Positions 13,752-20,531 of a stretch of 20,531 bases of DNA are shown here, piece by piece (position 1 is the first letter of the stretch; each line of letters opens with the position of its first letter). A program made the position numbers and the translations under genes. Source of the DNA: Prevotella sp. (GTDB lineage Bacteria > Bacteroidota > Bacteroidia > Bacteroidales > Bacteroidaceae); NCBI GenBank assembly GCA_016291915.1, contig JAEEZP010000055.1:1-20531 (forward strand), given 5' to 3'. The notes beneath the pieces are model-generated. The model was not told where the DNA came from. It did not search any database and saw only the letters and a program-made list of their open reading frames with translations.

Positions 13752-15196
13752 TGAGTGAGAATAATGAGTTTGTACGTCAGGTGGCGGAGCAGAAATATCA
13801 GTTTGGCTTCACTACTGACGTACATACTGATATTATAGACAAGGGACTGAACGAGGATGTTGTCCGTTTGATCTCTTCCAAGAAGGGAGAACCGGATTGG
13901 ATGCTTGACTTTCGTCTGAAAGCGCTCCGTTACTGGCAGACGCTCAAGCAGCCTGAATGGGGTCATGTCCATCTGCCTGATATCGATTATCAGGCAATCT
14001 CTTACTATGCCGATCCGATGGCAAAGAAGAAGGGAGAGGGTAAGAAAGAGATTGATCCGGAATTGATGAAGACATTCGATAAGTTAGGTATTCCGTTGGA
14101 GGAACGCCTGGCATTGAGTGGCACAGCGGTGGATGCGATCATGGACTCTGTGTCGGTGAAGACAACCTTCAAGGAGAAATTAGCAGAGAAAGGTATTATT
14201 TTCTGTTCCATCGGTGAGGCGATACAAAACCATCCTGAGTTAGTCAGGGAGTATCTCGGTACGGTGGTGCCTTACCGTGACAATTTCTTTGCTGCCTTGA
14301 ACAGTGCCGTATTCAGCGACGGTTCTTTTGTCTATATCCCCAAAGGGGTACGCTCTCCTATGGAGTTGAGCAGTTATTTCCGTATCAATGCTCGTAATAC
14401 GGGACAGTTTGAACGTACCCTGATCGTGGCGGAAGATGACAGTTATGTGTCGTATCTTGAGGGATGTACCGCGCCGATGCGTGACGAGAATCAGTTGCAT
14501 GCCGCTATCGTAGAGATTATCGTGAAAGACCGTGCGGAAGTGAAATATTCTACCGTACAGAACTGGTATCCCGGTGATGAACAGGGTAGGGGTGGCGTCT
14601 TCAACCTTGTGACGAAGCGTGGTGATCTGCGTGGCCATCATTCCAAACTGTCGTGGACACAGGTAGAGACAGGATCGGCTATTACTTGGAAATATCCATC
14701 GTGTATCCTTCGTGGCGATGACTCTGTGGCAGAGTTCTACAGTGTCGCCGTTACAAACCATTATCAGGAGGCTGATACGGGTACGAAGATGATTCATATC
14801 GGTAAAAACACACGTTCAACGATTATCTCCAAGGGTATCAGTGCCGGACATAGTCAGAACAGTTATCGTGGATTGGTGCGTGCCACCTCAAACGCGGATA
14901 ATGCCCGTAACTACAGCAGTTGTGACTCACTCTTGCTGGGATCTGACTGTGGTGCGCATACCTTTCCCTATATGGATGCCCATAACGATACGGCCATCTT
15001 CGAGCATGAGGCAACCACCAGTAAGATATCAGAAGAACAACTCTTCTATTGTAATCAGCGAGGTATACCCACCGAGCAGGCTGTTGGCCTGATCGTGAAT
15101 GGCTATGCCAAGGAAGTGCTCAACAAACTCCCTATGGAGTTCGCGGTAGAGGCACAGAAATTATTATCAGTAACATTAGAGGGAACAGTAGGATAA
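13751..15196 (+). CDS. sufB: Fe-S cluster assembly scaffold SufB
   Basis: A 481-aa component of the SufBCD scaffold on which iron-sulfur clusters are built. Recognised by LHAAIVEIIVKDRAEVKYSTVQNW in pieces, NLVTKRG, SCDSLLLG and FEHEATTSKISEEQLFY. C391 and H419-E420 are spaced as C405 and H433-E434 of E. coli SufB, residues implicated in cluster assembly at the SufB-SufD interface. The start codon overlaps the infB stop by one base. Its stop is 8 nt before an AT-rich secreted gene that separates it from sufC, which is not the usual order. Sulfur would come from SufS at the end of the operon; no SufE/SufU is in the window. Confidence 0.96.
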   Translation: MSENNEFVRQVAEQKYQFGFTTDVHTDIIDKGLNEDVVRLISSKKGEPDWMLDFRLKALRYWQTLKQPEWGHVHLPDIDYQAISYYADPMAKKKGEGKKEIDPELMKTFDKLGIPLEERLALSGTAVDAIMDSVSVKTTFKEKLAEKGIIFCSIGEAIQNHPELVREYLGTVVPYRDNFFAALNSAVFSDGSFVYIPKGVRSPMELSSYFRINARNTGQFERTLIVAEDDSYVSYLEGCTAPMRDENQLHAAIVEIIVKDRAEVKYSTVQNWYPGDEQGRGGVFNLVTKRGDLRGHHSKLSWTQVETGSAITWKYPSCILRGDDSVAEFYSVAVTNHYQEADTGTKMIHIGKNTRSTIISKGISAGHSQNSYRGLVRATSNADNARNYSSCDSLLLGSDCGAHTFPYMDAHNDTAIFEHEATTSKISEEQLFYCNQRGIPTEQAVGLIVNGYAKEVLNKLPMEFAVEAQKLLSVTLEGTVG

Positions 15197-15204
15197 ATAC
15201 TATC

Positions 15205-15891
15205 ATGGCTATATACAAATATATAAATATATTAAGATTATCCTTATTCGTCTATATATTAATATTGGGTAATGTTTCAGTAAGTGGACAAAAGAAATCC
15301 ACCAAAGATCTTTTTCACACAAAAGTTTTTTTGAAAAACGATTCTGTTGCAGAGGGTTATTTGAGGAATTTTCTTAGTCACCCAGGAATATATTATGCCG
15401 ATCAAATCAATTCAATGGATTCTACAGTGCGTATTAACCACATGGATAGATTTATTTTAAGAAAAAACGAGAAATATAATAACAGGGATATTGATAGCTT
15501 GATAACATGGTATGATGAAACTCCAGATATTAAGATGAAGTGGATACCGATCCCTGCTAATTTAGCATTTGGATTTAATACGCCTGTGATCTATCATTAT
15601 CCTCTTCTCCTCTGTTTAATGTTTAAGGGGGACTATGTATCAGGTTATCTGGGTTTTGATCCCATGTTAGGTAGTCGTCTATTATATCTGATGGATGGGA
15701 TGCCGTATGCTAAAGCTTTTATAAGTGGGTCTGGAAAGTTAACCGAGAAAAGAAGAAAGACTTTAATAGACGAGTTCGGTAAGTATCCAGGTATGAAAGA
15801 TTACATTATGGGGCTGGATAAAAAAGAATTAGAGCAAGATCCACTTGTTATTCTTCGTAAATTAGATGAGTCATTAAAAGGACAACAATAA
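15205..15891 (+). CDS. Secreted hypothetical protein inserted between sufB and sufC
   Basis: I do not recognise this 228-aa protein. It has an N-terminal export signal (residues ~9-26, LRLSLFVYILILGNVSVSG, then QKK), no lipobox Cys and no second clear membrane helix apart from a hydrophobic patch around 128-150 (VIYHYPLLLCLMFKGDYVSG). It contains one central Cys. The C-terminal third is charged and helical. Its composition differs strongly from its neighbours: the opening 70 bases are nearly all A/T and it favours ATA, TTA and AGA codons, suggesting recent acquisition. It fits exactly into the operon: 8 nt after sufB and 2 nt before sufC. A secreted protein has no evident role in cytoplasmic Fe-S assembly, so it may be a passenger that uses the operon's expression. 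Confidence 0.75.
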   Translation: MAIYKYINILRLSLFVYILILGNVSVSGQKKSTKDLFHTKVFLKNDSVAEGYLRNFLSHPGIYYADQINSMDSTVRINHMDRFILRKNEKYNNRDIDSLITWYDETPDIKMKWIPIPANLAFGFNTPVIYHYPLLLCLMFKGDYVSGYLGFDPMLGSRLLYLMDGMPYAKAFISGSGKLTEKRRKTLIDEFGKYPGMKDYIMGLDKKELEQDPLVILRKLDESLKGQQ

Positions 15892-15893
15892 TT

Positions 15894-16649
15894 ATGCTTG
15901 AGATAAAAAACTTACACGCTAAGATTGGCGATAAAGAGATATTAAGAGGTATCGACCTGACGATAGCAGATGGTGAGACCCATGCTATCATGGGCCCCAA
16001 CGGATCCGGTAAGTCAACCCTGTCGGCCGTATTGGTAGGTAATCCTTTATACGAGGTTACCGAGGGCTCTGTCTATTTCAACGGGCGTGATCTGCTGGCG
16101 ATGAAACCGGAAGAGAGAGCCCATGAAGGATTGTTCCTCTCCTTTCAGTACCCTGTGGAGATTCCCGGTGTATCGATGACTAACTTCATGCGTGCCGCTA
16201 TCAATGAGAAACGTAAGTTCGAGGGAAAAGAACCGATGAATGCTGCGGAGTTCCTGAAACTGATGCGTGAGAAGAGAAAGATTGTTGATCTGGATGCAAA
16301 ACTGTCTAACCGTTCTGTCAATGAGGGTTTCAGCGGAGGTGAGAAGAAACGTAATGAAATCTTCCAGATGGCGATGCTGGAACCGAAGTTGTGTATCCTG
16401 GATGAGACTGACTCCGGTCTGGATGTCGATGCGATGCGTATTGTGGCTGAGGGTGTTAATAAGTTAGCTACTCCAGAGCGTTCATGTATTGTCATCACCC
16501 ATTACGACCGTTTGTTGGAGATGATCGTTCCCCAGTATGTTCATGTATTATACAAGGGGCGTATCGTCAAGACAGCAGGGGCAGAGTTGGCGAAACAGAT
16601 TCAGGAGTATGGCTACGACTGGATCAAAGAAGAGGTAGGTGAGGATTGA
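15894..16649 (+). CDS. sufC: Fe-S cluster assembly ATPase SufC
   Basis: A 251-aa ABC-type ATPase of the cytoplasmic SufBCD complex. Walker A GPNGSGKST (34-42), Q-loop Gln85 (SFQYPVEIPG), ABC signature FSGGEKKRNE (146-155), Walker B LCILDE (166-171) and switch H203 are all present, and ETDSGLDVDA is characteristic of SufC. It has no membrane partner domain. It starts 2 nt after the AT-rich gene, and its TGA shares a base with the first ATG of sufD (TGATG), indicating translational coupling. Confidence 0.97.
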   Translation: MLEIKNLHAKIGDKEILRGIDLTIADGETHAIMGPNGSGKSTLSAVLVGNPLYEVTEGSVYFNGRDLLAMKPEERAHEGLFLSFQYPVEIPGVSMTNFMRAAINEKRKFEGKEPMNAAEFLKLMREKRKIVDLDAKLSNRSVNEGFSGGEKKRNEIFQMAMLEPKLCILDETDSGLDVDAMRIVAEGVNKLATPERSCIVITHYDRLLEMIVPQYVHVLYKGRIVKTAGAELAKQIQEYGYDWIKEEVGED

Positions 16650-17992
16650 TGATGAAGAGTGAACAGCAATATATCGACCTGTACCAGCAGGCACAGCAGA
16701 TGATCAAGGGGCACAGTGCTTCTTGTATGAATGCCGTGCGTGACAAAGCCTTTGAGGATTTCCTTCGTATAGGCTTCCCCCGAAAACAAGAGCGATATAA
16801 GTATACCGATATCCCTACGTTGTTTGAACCTGACTATGGTTTGAACCTTAATCGCTTGGATATCCCTGTGGATCCTTATCATGCCTTCCGCTGTGATGTG
16901 CCGAATCTGAGTACCTCTCTCTATTTCGTACTTAACGATGGCTTTTACGATAAGGCCCTGCCAAAGAGTAACCTTCCCGAGGGCGTCATCGTTGATTCCC
17001 TTCGTGCGGTGGCAGAGAAGCAACCCGAGTTGATAGCGCGTTATTATGCTAAAATTGCTAAGACCGAAGAAGATGGCATTACCGCTCTTAACACGATGCT
17101 GGCACAGGATGGATTGCTGATCTATGTGCCGAAACATGTGCGGGTTGACCGTGCCATCCAGGTTATCAACATCCTGCGTTCGGATGTGGAACTGATGGTA
17201 AACCGACGGGTACTGATCATTGTTGAGGAGGATGCAGAAATAAAGATTCTGTTCTGTGACCACACGGCAGACGACTGTCGTTTCCTTACCACTCAGGTGG
17301 TAGAAGCGTATGTGGCTGATAACGCACGTATGCATCTCTATTGTATGGAAGAGACCCATGCGAAGAATGTGCGTGTCAGCAATGTGTATATCCAGCAAGA
17401 GGCAAACAGTGATGTGAAACATCATGTCATCACGTTGCATAATGGCGTAACCCGTAACAAGACTGATTTGCTCTTTCATGGTGAGGGGGCAGAGTGTTTC
17501 CTTTGCGGATGTGTCATCGCCGACAAGAATCAGCATGTGGACAACAACACATTAATCCATCATCAGGTGCCTCGCTGTACAAGTCGCGAACTCTATAAAT
17601 ACGTCCTTGACGATGAGGCGGTAGGTGCTTTTGCCGGTAAGGTGTTGGTAGATCATGGCGCGATGAAGACGGTCTCTCAGGAGACAAACCAAAATCTCTG
17701 TGCTTCCAAGAAAGCACGGATGTACACCCAACCGATGTTGGAAATCTATGCTGATGATGTGAAGTGTGCCCATGGCAGTACTGTCGGACAGCTGAATGAT
17801 GCGGCTCTTTTCTATATGCGTCAGCGTGGCATCAGTCTGGAAGAGGCAAAACTGCTGCTGGAGTTCGCCTTCATCAACGAGGTGGTTGATCAGATGGAGC
17901 TCGTACCTTTACGTGATCGTCTGCATTATCTTGTTGAGCAGCGATTCCGTGGAGAACTCAGTAAGTGTGAAGGATGTAAACTGTGTAAGTAA
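16649..17992 (+). CDS. sufD: Fe-S cluster assembly protein SufD
   Basis: A 447-aa partner of SufB in the SufBC2D scaffold. The C-terminal SufBD core has the diagnostic CAHGSTVGQLNDAALFYMRQRG, with H375 equivalent to the conserved His of E. coli SufD, plus LLEFAF. The N-terminal helical region (FPRKQERYKYTDI) is also typical. Start choice: a TTG at 16646 is in frame, but the ATG at 16649, overlapping the sufC stop and preceded by GGTGAGG, is much better; ATG 16652 is possible. Odd feature: the protein ends KCEGCKLCK, a CxxCxxC motif (C440, C443, C446) absent from E. coli SufD. The sufD stop is 1 nt before sufS. Confidence 0.95.
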   Translation: MMKSEQQYIDLYQQAQQMIKGHSASCMNAVRDKAFEDFLRIGFPRKQERYKYTDIPTLFEPDYGLNLNRLDIPVDPYHAFRCDVPNLSTSLYFVLNDGFYDKALPKSNLPEGVIVDSLRAVAEKQPELIARYYAKIAKTEEDGITALNTMLAQDGLLIYVPKHVRVDRAIQVINILRSDVELMVNRRVLIIVEEDAEIKILFCDHTADDCRFLTTQVVEAYVADNARMHLYCMEETHAKNVRVSNVYIQQEANSDVKHHVITLHNGVTRNKTDLLFHGEGAECFLCGCVIADKNQHVDNNTLIHHQVPRCTSRELYKYVLDDEAVGAFAGKVLVDHGAMKTVSQETNQNLCASKKARMYTQPMLEIYADDVKCAHGSTVGQLNDAALFYMRQRGISLEEAKLLLEFAFINEVVDQMELVPLRDRLHYLVEQRFRGELSKCEGCKLCK

Positions 17993-17993
17993 G

Positions 17994-19211
17994 ATGATGT
18001 ACGATATTACTAAGATACGAGAGGATTTCCCGATACTCAGCAGAGAGGTGTATGGTAAGCCGTTGGTTTATCTTGATAATGCTGCTACCACGCAGAAACC
18101 CCGTCAGGTGGTGGATGCGATGGTGGAGGAGTATTATAACGTGAATGCCAATGTACACCGTGGGGTGCATTACTTGAGTCAGCGGGCTACCGACCTGCAC
18201 GAGGCAGCGCGTGAGAAGGTGAGGGCGTTTATCAATGCCGGTAAGACGGAAGAGATTATCTTTACCCGTGGTACCACGGAGAGTCTGAACCTGGTGGCGA
18301 GTTCTTTTAGTGATGCGTTCATGAAAGAAGGTGATGAGGTGATCGTCTCTACTATGGAGCATCATAGTAATATCGTGCCCTGGCAATTGCAGGCAACGAA
18401 GAAAGGTATCGTACTGAAAGTTATCCCGATGAATGAAAAGGGCGAACTGCTGTTGGATGCCTATGAACAGTTGTTTACAGAACGTACCAAACTGGTGAGT
18501 ATCACCCATGTAAGCAATGTGTTGGGAACCGTCAATCCCGTTAAGGAAATGATAGCCGTAGCCCACTCACACGGTGTTCCCGTAATGGTGGATGGTGCGC
18601 AGAGTGCTCCCCATTTCAAGGTTGATGTGCAGGATCTCGATTGTGAGTTCTATGCTTTCAGCGGTCATAAGATGTATGGTCCTACCGGTGTAGGCGTGCT
18701 TTATGGTAAGGAAGACTGGCTCGATCGTATGCCTCCCTATCAGGGTGGTGGTGAGATGATCGAGCATGTCACCTTTGAGAAGACCACCTTCGAGCGACTG
18801 CCGTTTAAGTTTGAGGCAGGTACGCCCGACTATGTTGCTACGCACGGATTGGCAACAGCCATCGACTACATCACTTCCTTGGGTATGGAGAATATCTCTG
18901 CCCACGAACGGATGTTGACGGAGTATGCTATGCAGGAGATGGCTAAGATCGATGGTATGCGTTTCTTTGGTGAGGCTGAGGGTAAGGATGCTGTGGTGTC
19001 TTTCCTTGTTAAAGATATCCATCATCTGGATATGGGCACGCTGCTCGACCGCTTAGGCATCGCCGTACGTACCGGTCATCATTGTGCACAACCATTGATG
19101 GACCGCTTAGGAATATTAGGAACAGTGCGTGCTTCGTTTGCGTTGTACAATACCAAAGAGGAAGTGGATGCTCTTGTTGCAGGTGTTCAGCGTGTGGCAC
19201 GTATGTTCTGA
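17994..19211 (+). CDS. sufS: Cysteine desulfurase SufS (group II)
   Basis: A 405-aa PLP enzyme that removes sulfur from cysteine and supplies it to the Suf scaffold as a persulfide. PLP lysine K226 (FSGHKMYGP) and nucleophile C364 (RTGHHCAQP) fall at the same numbers as in E. coli SufS. HH at 123-124 (MEHHSN) and D200/Q203 (VDGAQSAPH) are the expected cofactor contacts. Start choice: the frame is open far back inside sufD, but MMYDITKIREDFP from 17994 gives the family length; ATG 17997 is an alternative. One nucleotide separates it from sufD. Its usual activator SufE or SufU is not encoded in the window. It converges on the small gene ending at 19220, 8 nt away. Confidence 0.96.
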   Translation: MMYDITKIREDFPILSREVYGKPLVYLDNAATTQKPRQVVDAMVEEYYNVNANVHRGVHYLSQRATDLHEAAREKVRAFINAGKTEEIIFTRGTTESLNLVASSFSDAFMKEGDEVIVSTMEHHSNIVPWQLQATKKGIVLKVIPMNEKGELLLDAYEQLFTERTKLVSITHVSNVLGTVNPVKEMIAVAHSHGVPVMVDGAQSAPHFKVDVQDLDCEFYAFSGHKMYGPTGVGVLYGKEDWLDRMPPYQGGGEMIEHVTFEKTTFERLPFKFEAGTPDYVATHGLATAIDYITSLGMENISAHERMLTEYAMQEMAKIDGMRFFGEAEGKDAVVSFLVKDIHHLDMGTLLDRLGIAVRTGHHCAQPLMDRLGILGTVRASFALYNTKEEVDALVAGVQRVARMF

Positions 19212-19219
19212 TTCTCTGT

Positions 19220-19504
19220 TTATAATAACTGTTTACATCTTTTGAGTGCGACTAACAGCCAGGCTAAGGCGATGAGTCGTACGGTGAGGGCATAACCTAC
19301 CGGTAATATGCCTAAGAAAAGTGCGGCCTGTGCCTCTAACAATGCCCATGTCTGTCTGCTGTTGATGTCACGCTCCAACACGACTGAATAATACTGAGAC
19401 AACTTTCTGATAGGCATATTCAGTCTTTCAGTCATCTTATGAATATTCTCTGCCAGTCTGCTGCTGACCGTCTGTTGCATATTGATAGTCATTTGTCTTT
19501 CCAT
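19220..19504 (-). CDS. Small hypothetical membrane protein
   Basis: A 94-aa protein starting MERQMTINMQQTVSS. The N-terminal half is a soluble helical segment (SSRLAENIHKMTERLNMPIRKLSQYYSVVLER); the C-terminal half holds a hydrophobic hairpin (ALFLGILPVGYALTV and IALAWLLVAL, residues ~58-88) and ends KRCKQLL. I do not recognise the family. Start choice: an ATG at 19564 is in frame, but the minus-strand -7 element (19540-19548) lies inside that extension, so the start at 19504, preceded by AAAAGAACAGAT, is preferred. That leader resembles the one before the carbonic anhydrase. It is antiparallel to sufS and divergent from the RNase HII gene. Coding likelihood rests on the promoter, start and clear amphipathic/hydrophobic layout. 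Confidence 0.65.
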   Translation of the reverse strand: MERQMTINMQQTVSSRLAENIHKMTERLNMPIRKLSQYYSVVLERDINSRQTWALLEAQAALFLGILPVGYALTVRLIALAWLLVALKRCKQLL

Positions 19505-19539
19505 ATCTGTTCTTTTTTCTGTTATTTCTTGTTTCTGTG

Positions 19540-19548
19540 GCAAAATTA
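19540..19548 (-). promoter_or_regulatory. -7 element for the small membrane protein gene
   Basis: Minus-strand TAATTTTGC, about 36 bases before the start at 19504. A TTTG occurs upstream at a short 15-base spacing. It abuts the plus-strand -7 element of the RNase HII gene. Confidence 0.5.
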
Positions 19549-19551
19549 TAC

Positions 19552-19559
19552 TATCTTTG
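19552..19559 (+). promoter_or_regulatory. -7 element for the RNase HII gene
   Basis: TATCTTTG fits the consensus; TTGT at 19529-19532 is an imperfect -33 box at 19 bases. The leader to the ATG at 19640 would be about 75 bases and contains an inverted repeat (AAATAGTT at 19565-19572, AACTATTT at 19582-19589). Confidence 0.5.
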
Positions 19560-19639
19560 TGCACAAATAGTTCAATGATGAAACTATTTTTGAAAACGAA
19601 AGTTAAAGTTTCCCTTGTATATTATAGTAAGGTATAGGT

Positions 19640-20248
19640 ATGTTAAAAGATCATTATTACGAAGGATTGATAGAGGCCGGATGCGATGAGGCTGGCCGTG
19701 GTTGTCTGGCAGGAAGTGTCTATGCGGCTGCGGTTATCCTGCCTGTCGGTTATCAGAATGCACAACTGAATGACTCTAAGAAACTCACCGACCATCAGCG
19801 GAAGGCATTACGTACGATTATTGAAAGGGATGCTGTGGCCTGGGCAGTAGGCATCGTGACAGCTCAAGAGATAGACGAGATCAATATCTTGAATGCCAGT
19901 ATCTTGGCGATGCATCGTGCACTCGATCAACTGACAGTGCATCCGGAGGCTGTCATTATTGATGGTAACCGTTTCAAACCGTATGGTAAACTACCTTATA
20001 CAACGATAGTGAAAGGTGATGGGAAATACCTCTCTATTGCGGCTGCAAGTATCTTGGCAAAGACATATAGGGATGACTATATGGACCAGTTGGCTGAGGA
20101 ATACCCGCAATATGATTGGCAGAAAAACAAAGGTTACCCTACCAAGAAACACCGTCAAGCTATCAAAGAGTATGGTATCACGCCATATCATCGAAAGAGT
20201 TATAATCTGCTGGGTGACGGACAGTTGGAGATACCTTTTGATTTTTAG
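19640..20248 (+). CDS. rnhB: Ribonuclease HII
   Basis: A 202-aa cytoplasmic endonuclease that cuts RNA in RNA-DNA hybrids and initiates removal of ribonucleotides misincorporated in DNA. The DEDD catalytic set is visible: CDEAGRG (D16, E17), IIDGN (D108) and KGDGKY (D127); SIAAASILAKTYRD and the C-terminal NKGYPTKKHRQAI and HRKSY complete the family signature. Length is normal for the short bacterial form. The start ATG at 19640 follows a GGTATAGGT sequence. The WYL-type regulator gene begins 8 nt after its stop, so the two are probably co-transcribed. Confidence 0.96.
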   Translation: MLKDHYYEGLIEAGCDEAGRGCLAGSVYAAAVILPVGYQNAQLNDSKKLTDHQRKALRTIIERDAVAWAVGIVTAQEIDEINILNASILAMHRALDQLTVHPEAVIIDGNRFKPYGKLPYTTIVKGDGKYLSIAAASILAKTYRDDYMDQLAEEYPQYDWQKNKGYPTKKHRQAIKEYGITPYHRKSYNLLGDGQLEIPFDF

Positions 20249-20256
20249 TTACTGTT

Positions 20257-20531
20257 ATGCGACATAGTAAGTTGGAGAGTGAACTCGATCTCTTGCTGCT
20301 GTTGGCAGAGAATACGAGTATGACGGTGGAACAGTTGTGTAAGCGACAGAATCTCTCGCGCCGTAACTTCTATTATTACCTGGAGTTCTTCCGTGATGCA
20401 GGCTTCATCGTAGAGAAAAGAGGGTCGGTGTACTCCATCGACCGCGACTCCCCATTCTTCAAAAAGGTGGTGGAAAGGATTTCGTTTACTGACGATGAGG
20501 CTATCGTCATCAACCGATTACTGAACAAGAC
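20257..20531 (+). CDS. WYL/HTH-type transcriptional regulator, N-terminal part
   Basis: An open frame from ATG 20257 (MRHSKLESELDLLLLLAENTSM) runs off the window after 91 codons. The visible part is an HTH: VEQLCKRQNLSRRNFYYYLEFFRDAGFIVEKRGSVYSID, then FTDDEAIVINRLLN, which is how Bacteroidetes WYL-domain regulators begin. The WYL ligand-binding domain itself would be past the window, so this assignment is from the N-terminus only. It starts 8 nt after rnhB and likely shares its transcript. Confidence 0.72.
   Translation, partial: MRHSKLESELDLLLLLAENTSMTVEQLCKRQNLSRRNFYYYLEFFRDAGFIVEKRGSVYSIDRDSPFFKKVVERISFTDDEAIVINRLLNK

Noticed and set aside
16613..17536. 307-aa minus-strand ORF opposite sufD
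   Set aside because: Shadow of sufD; sequence shows no recognisable domain.
17796..17993. N-terminal extension of SufS inside sufD
   Set aside because: Overlaps the conserved SufD C-terminus in another frame; family length and residue numbers fit the start at 17994.

Overview
This window looks like a chromosomal segment of a Bacteroidales bacterium, most like Prevotella and its relatives. Several genes and a tRNA are preceded by the Bacteroidetes-type promoter (TTTG, about 19-21 bases, TAnnTTTGC). Shine-Dalgarno sequences are weak or absent. The gene content (rhamnogalacturonan-degrading enzymes, S41 peptidase, rimP-nusA-infB joined to suf, DUF234 ATPase) also fits. The genus call is inference from protein style; no 16S gene is present. 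Layout: (1) 1-2033, plus strand: the 3' end of a probable rhamnogalacturonan acetylesterase, L-rhamnose mutarotase (rhaM) and a secreted GH28 glycosidase. Together they form the end of a pectin (rhamnogalacturonan I) utilisation cluster: deacetylation, backbone cleavage, and interconversion of the released rhamnose anomers. (2) 2030-3926, minus strand: beta-carbonic anhydrase, a TIGR04076-type protein, a TfoX N-terminal-domain protein and a five-repeat Sel1 protein, closely spaced and probably one transcript from a promoter near 3980. (3) 3927-4627: a 700-base gap without a credible gene, but rich in structure. It holds an octamer array of eight units, two more units in the opposite orientation, a 58-base pure A/T block, a long inverted repeat, and three 22-base tandem repeats. 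(4) 4628-6832: a DEDDh exonuclease (minus) and, divergently, a DUF234-type ATPase-nuclease with its own near-perfect promoter. (5) 7033-7200, minus: a tRNA-Asn gene with promoter and intrinsic terminator. (6) 7313-8980: S41 (CtpA-like) peptidase. (7) 9006-19211, plus: one very compact gene train, rimP-nusA-infB-sufB-(AT-rich secreted unknown)-sufC-sufD-sufS. Gaps are 10 nt or less and there are one-base stop/start overlaps at infB/sufB and sufC/sufD. It joins transcription antitermination and translation initiation to iron-sulfur cluster assembly, and a secreted protein of foreign composition sits between sufB and sufC. No sufE or sufU partner is in the window. (8) 19220-20531: a small membrane protein on the minus strand, then, from an abutting divergent promoter, RNase HII and the start of a WYL-type regulator that runs off the end. 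The most interesting items are the AT-rich secreted gene inside the suf operon, the infB-suf coupling, the octamer arrays at 3913-4310, the leader hairpin before rimP and the CxxCxxC tail of SufD.
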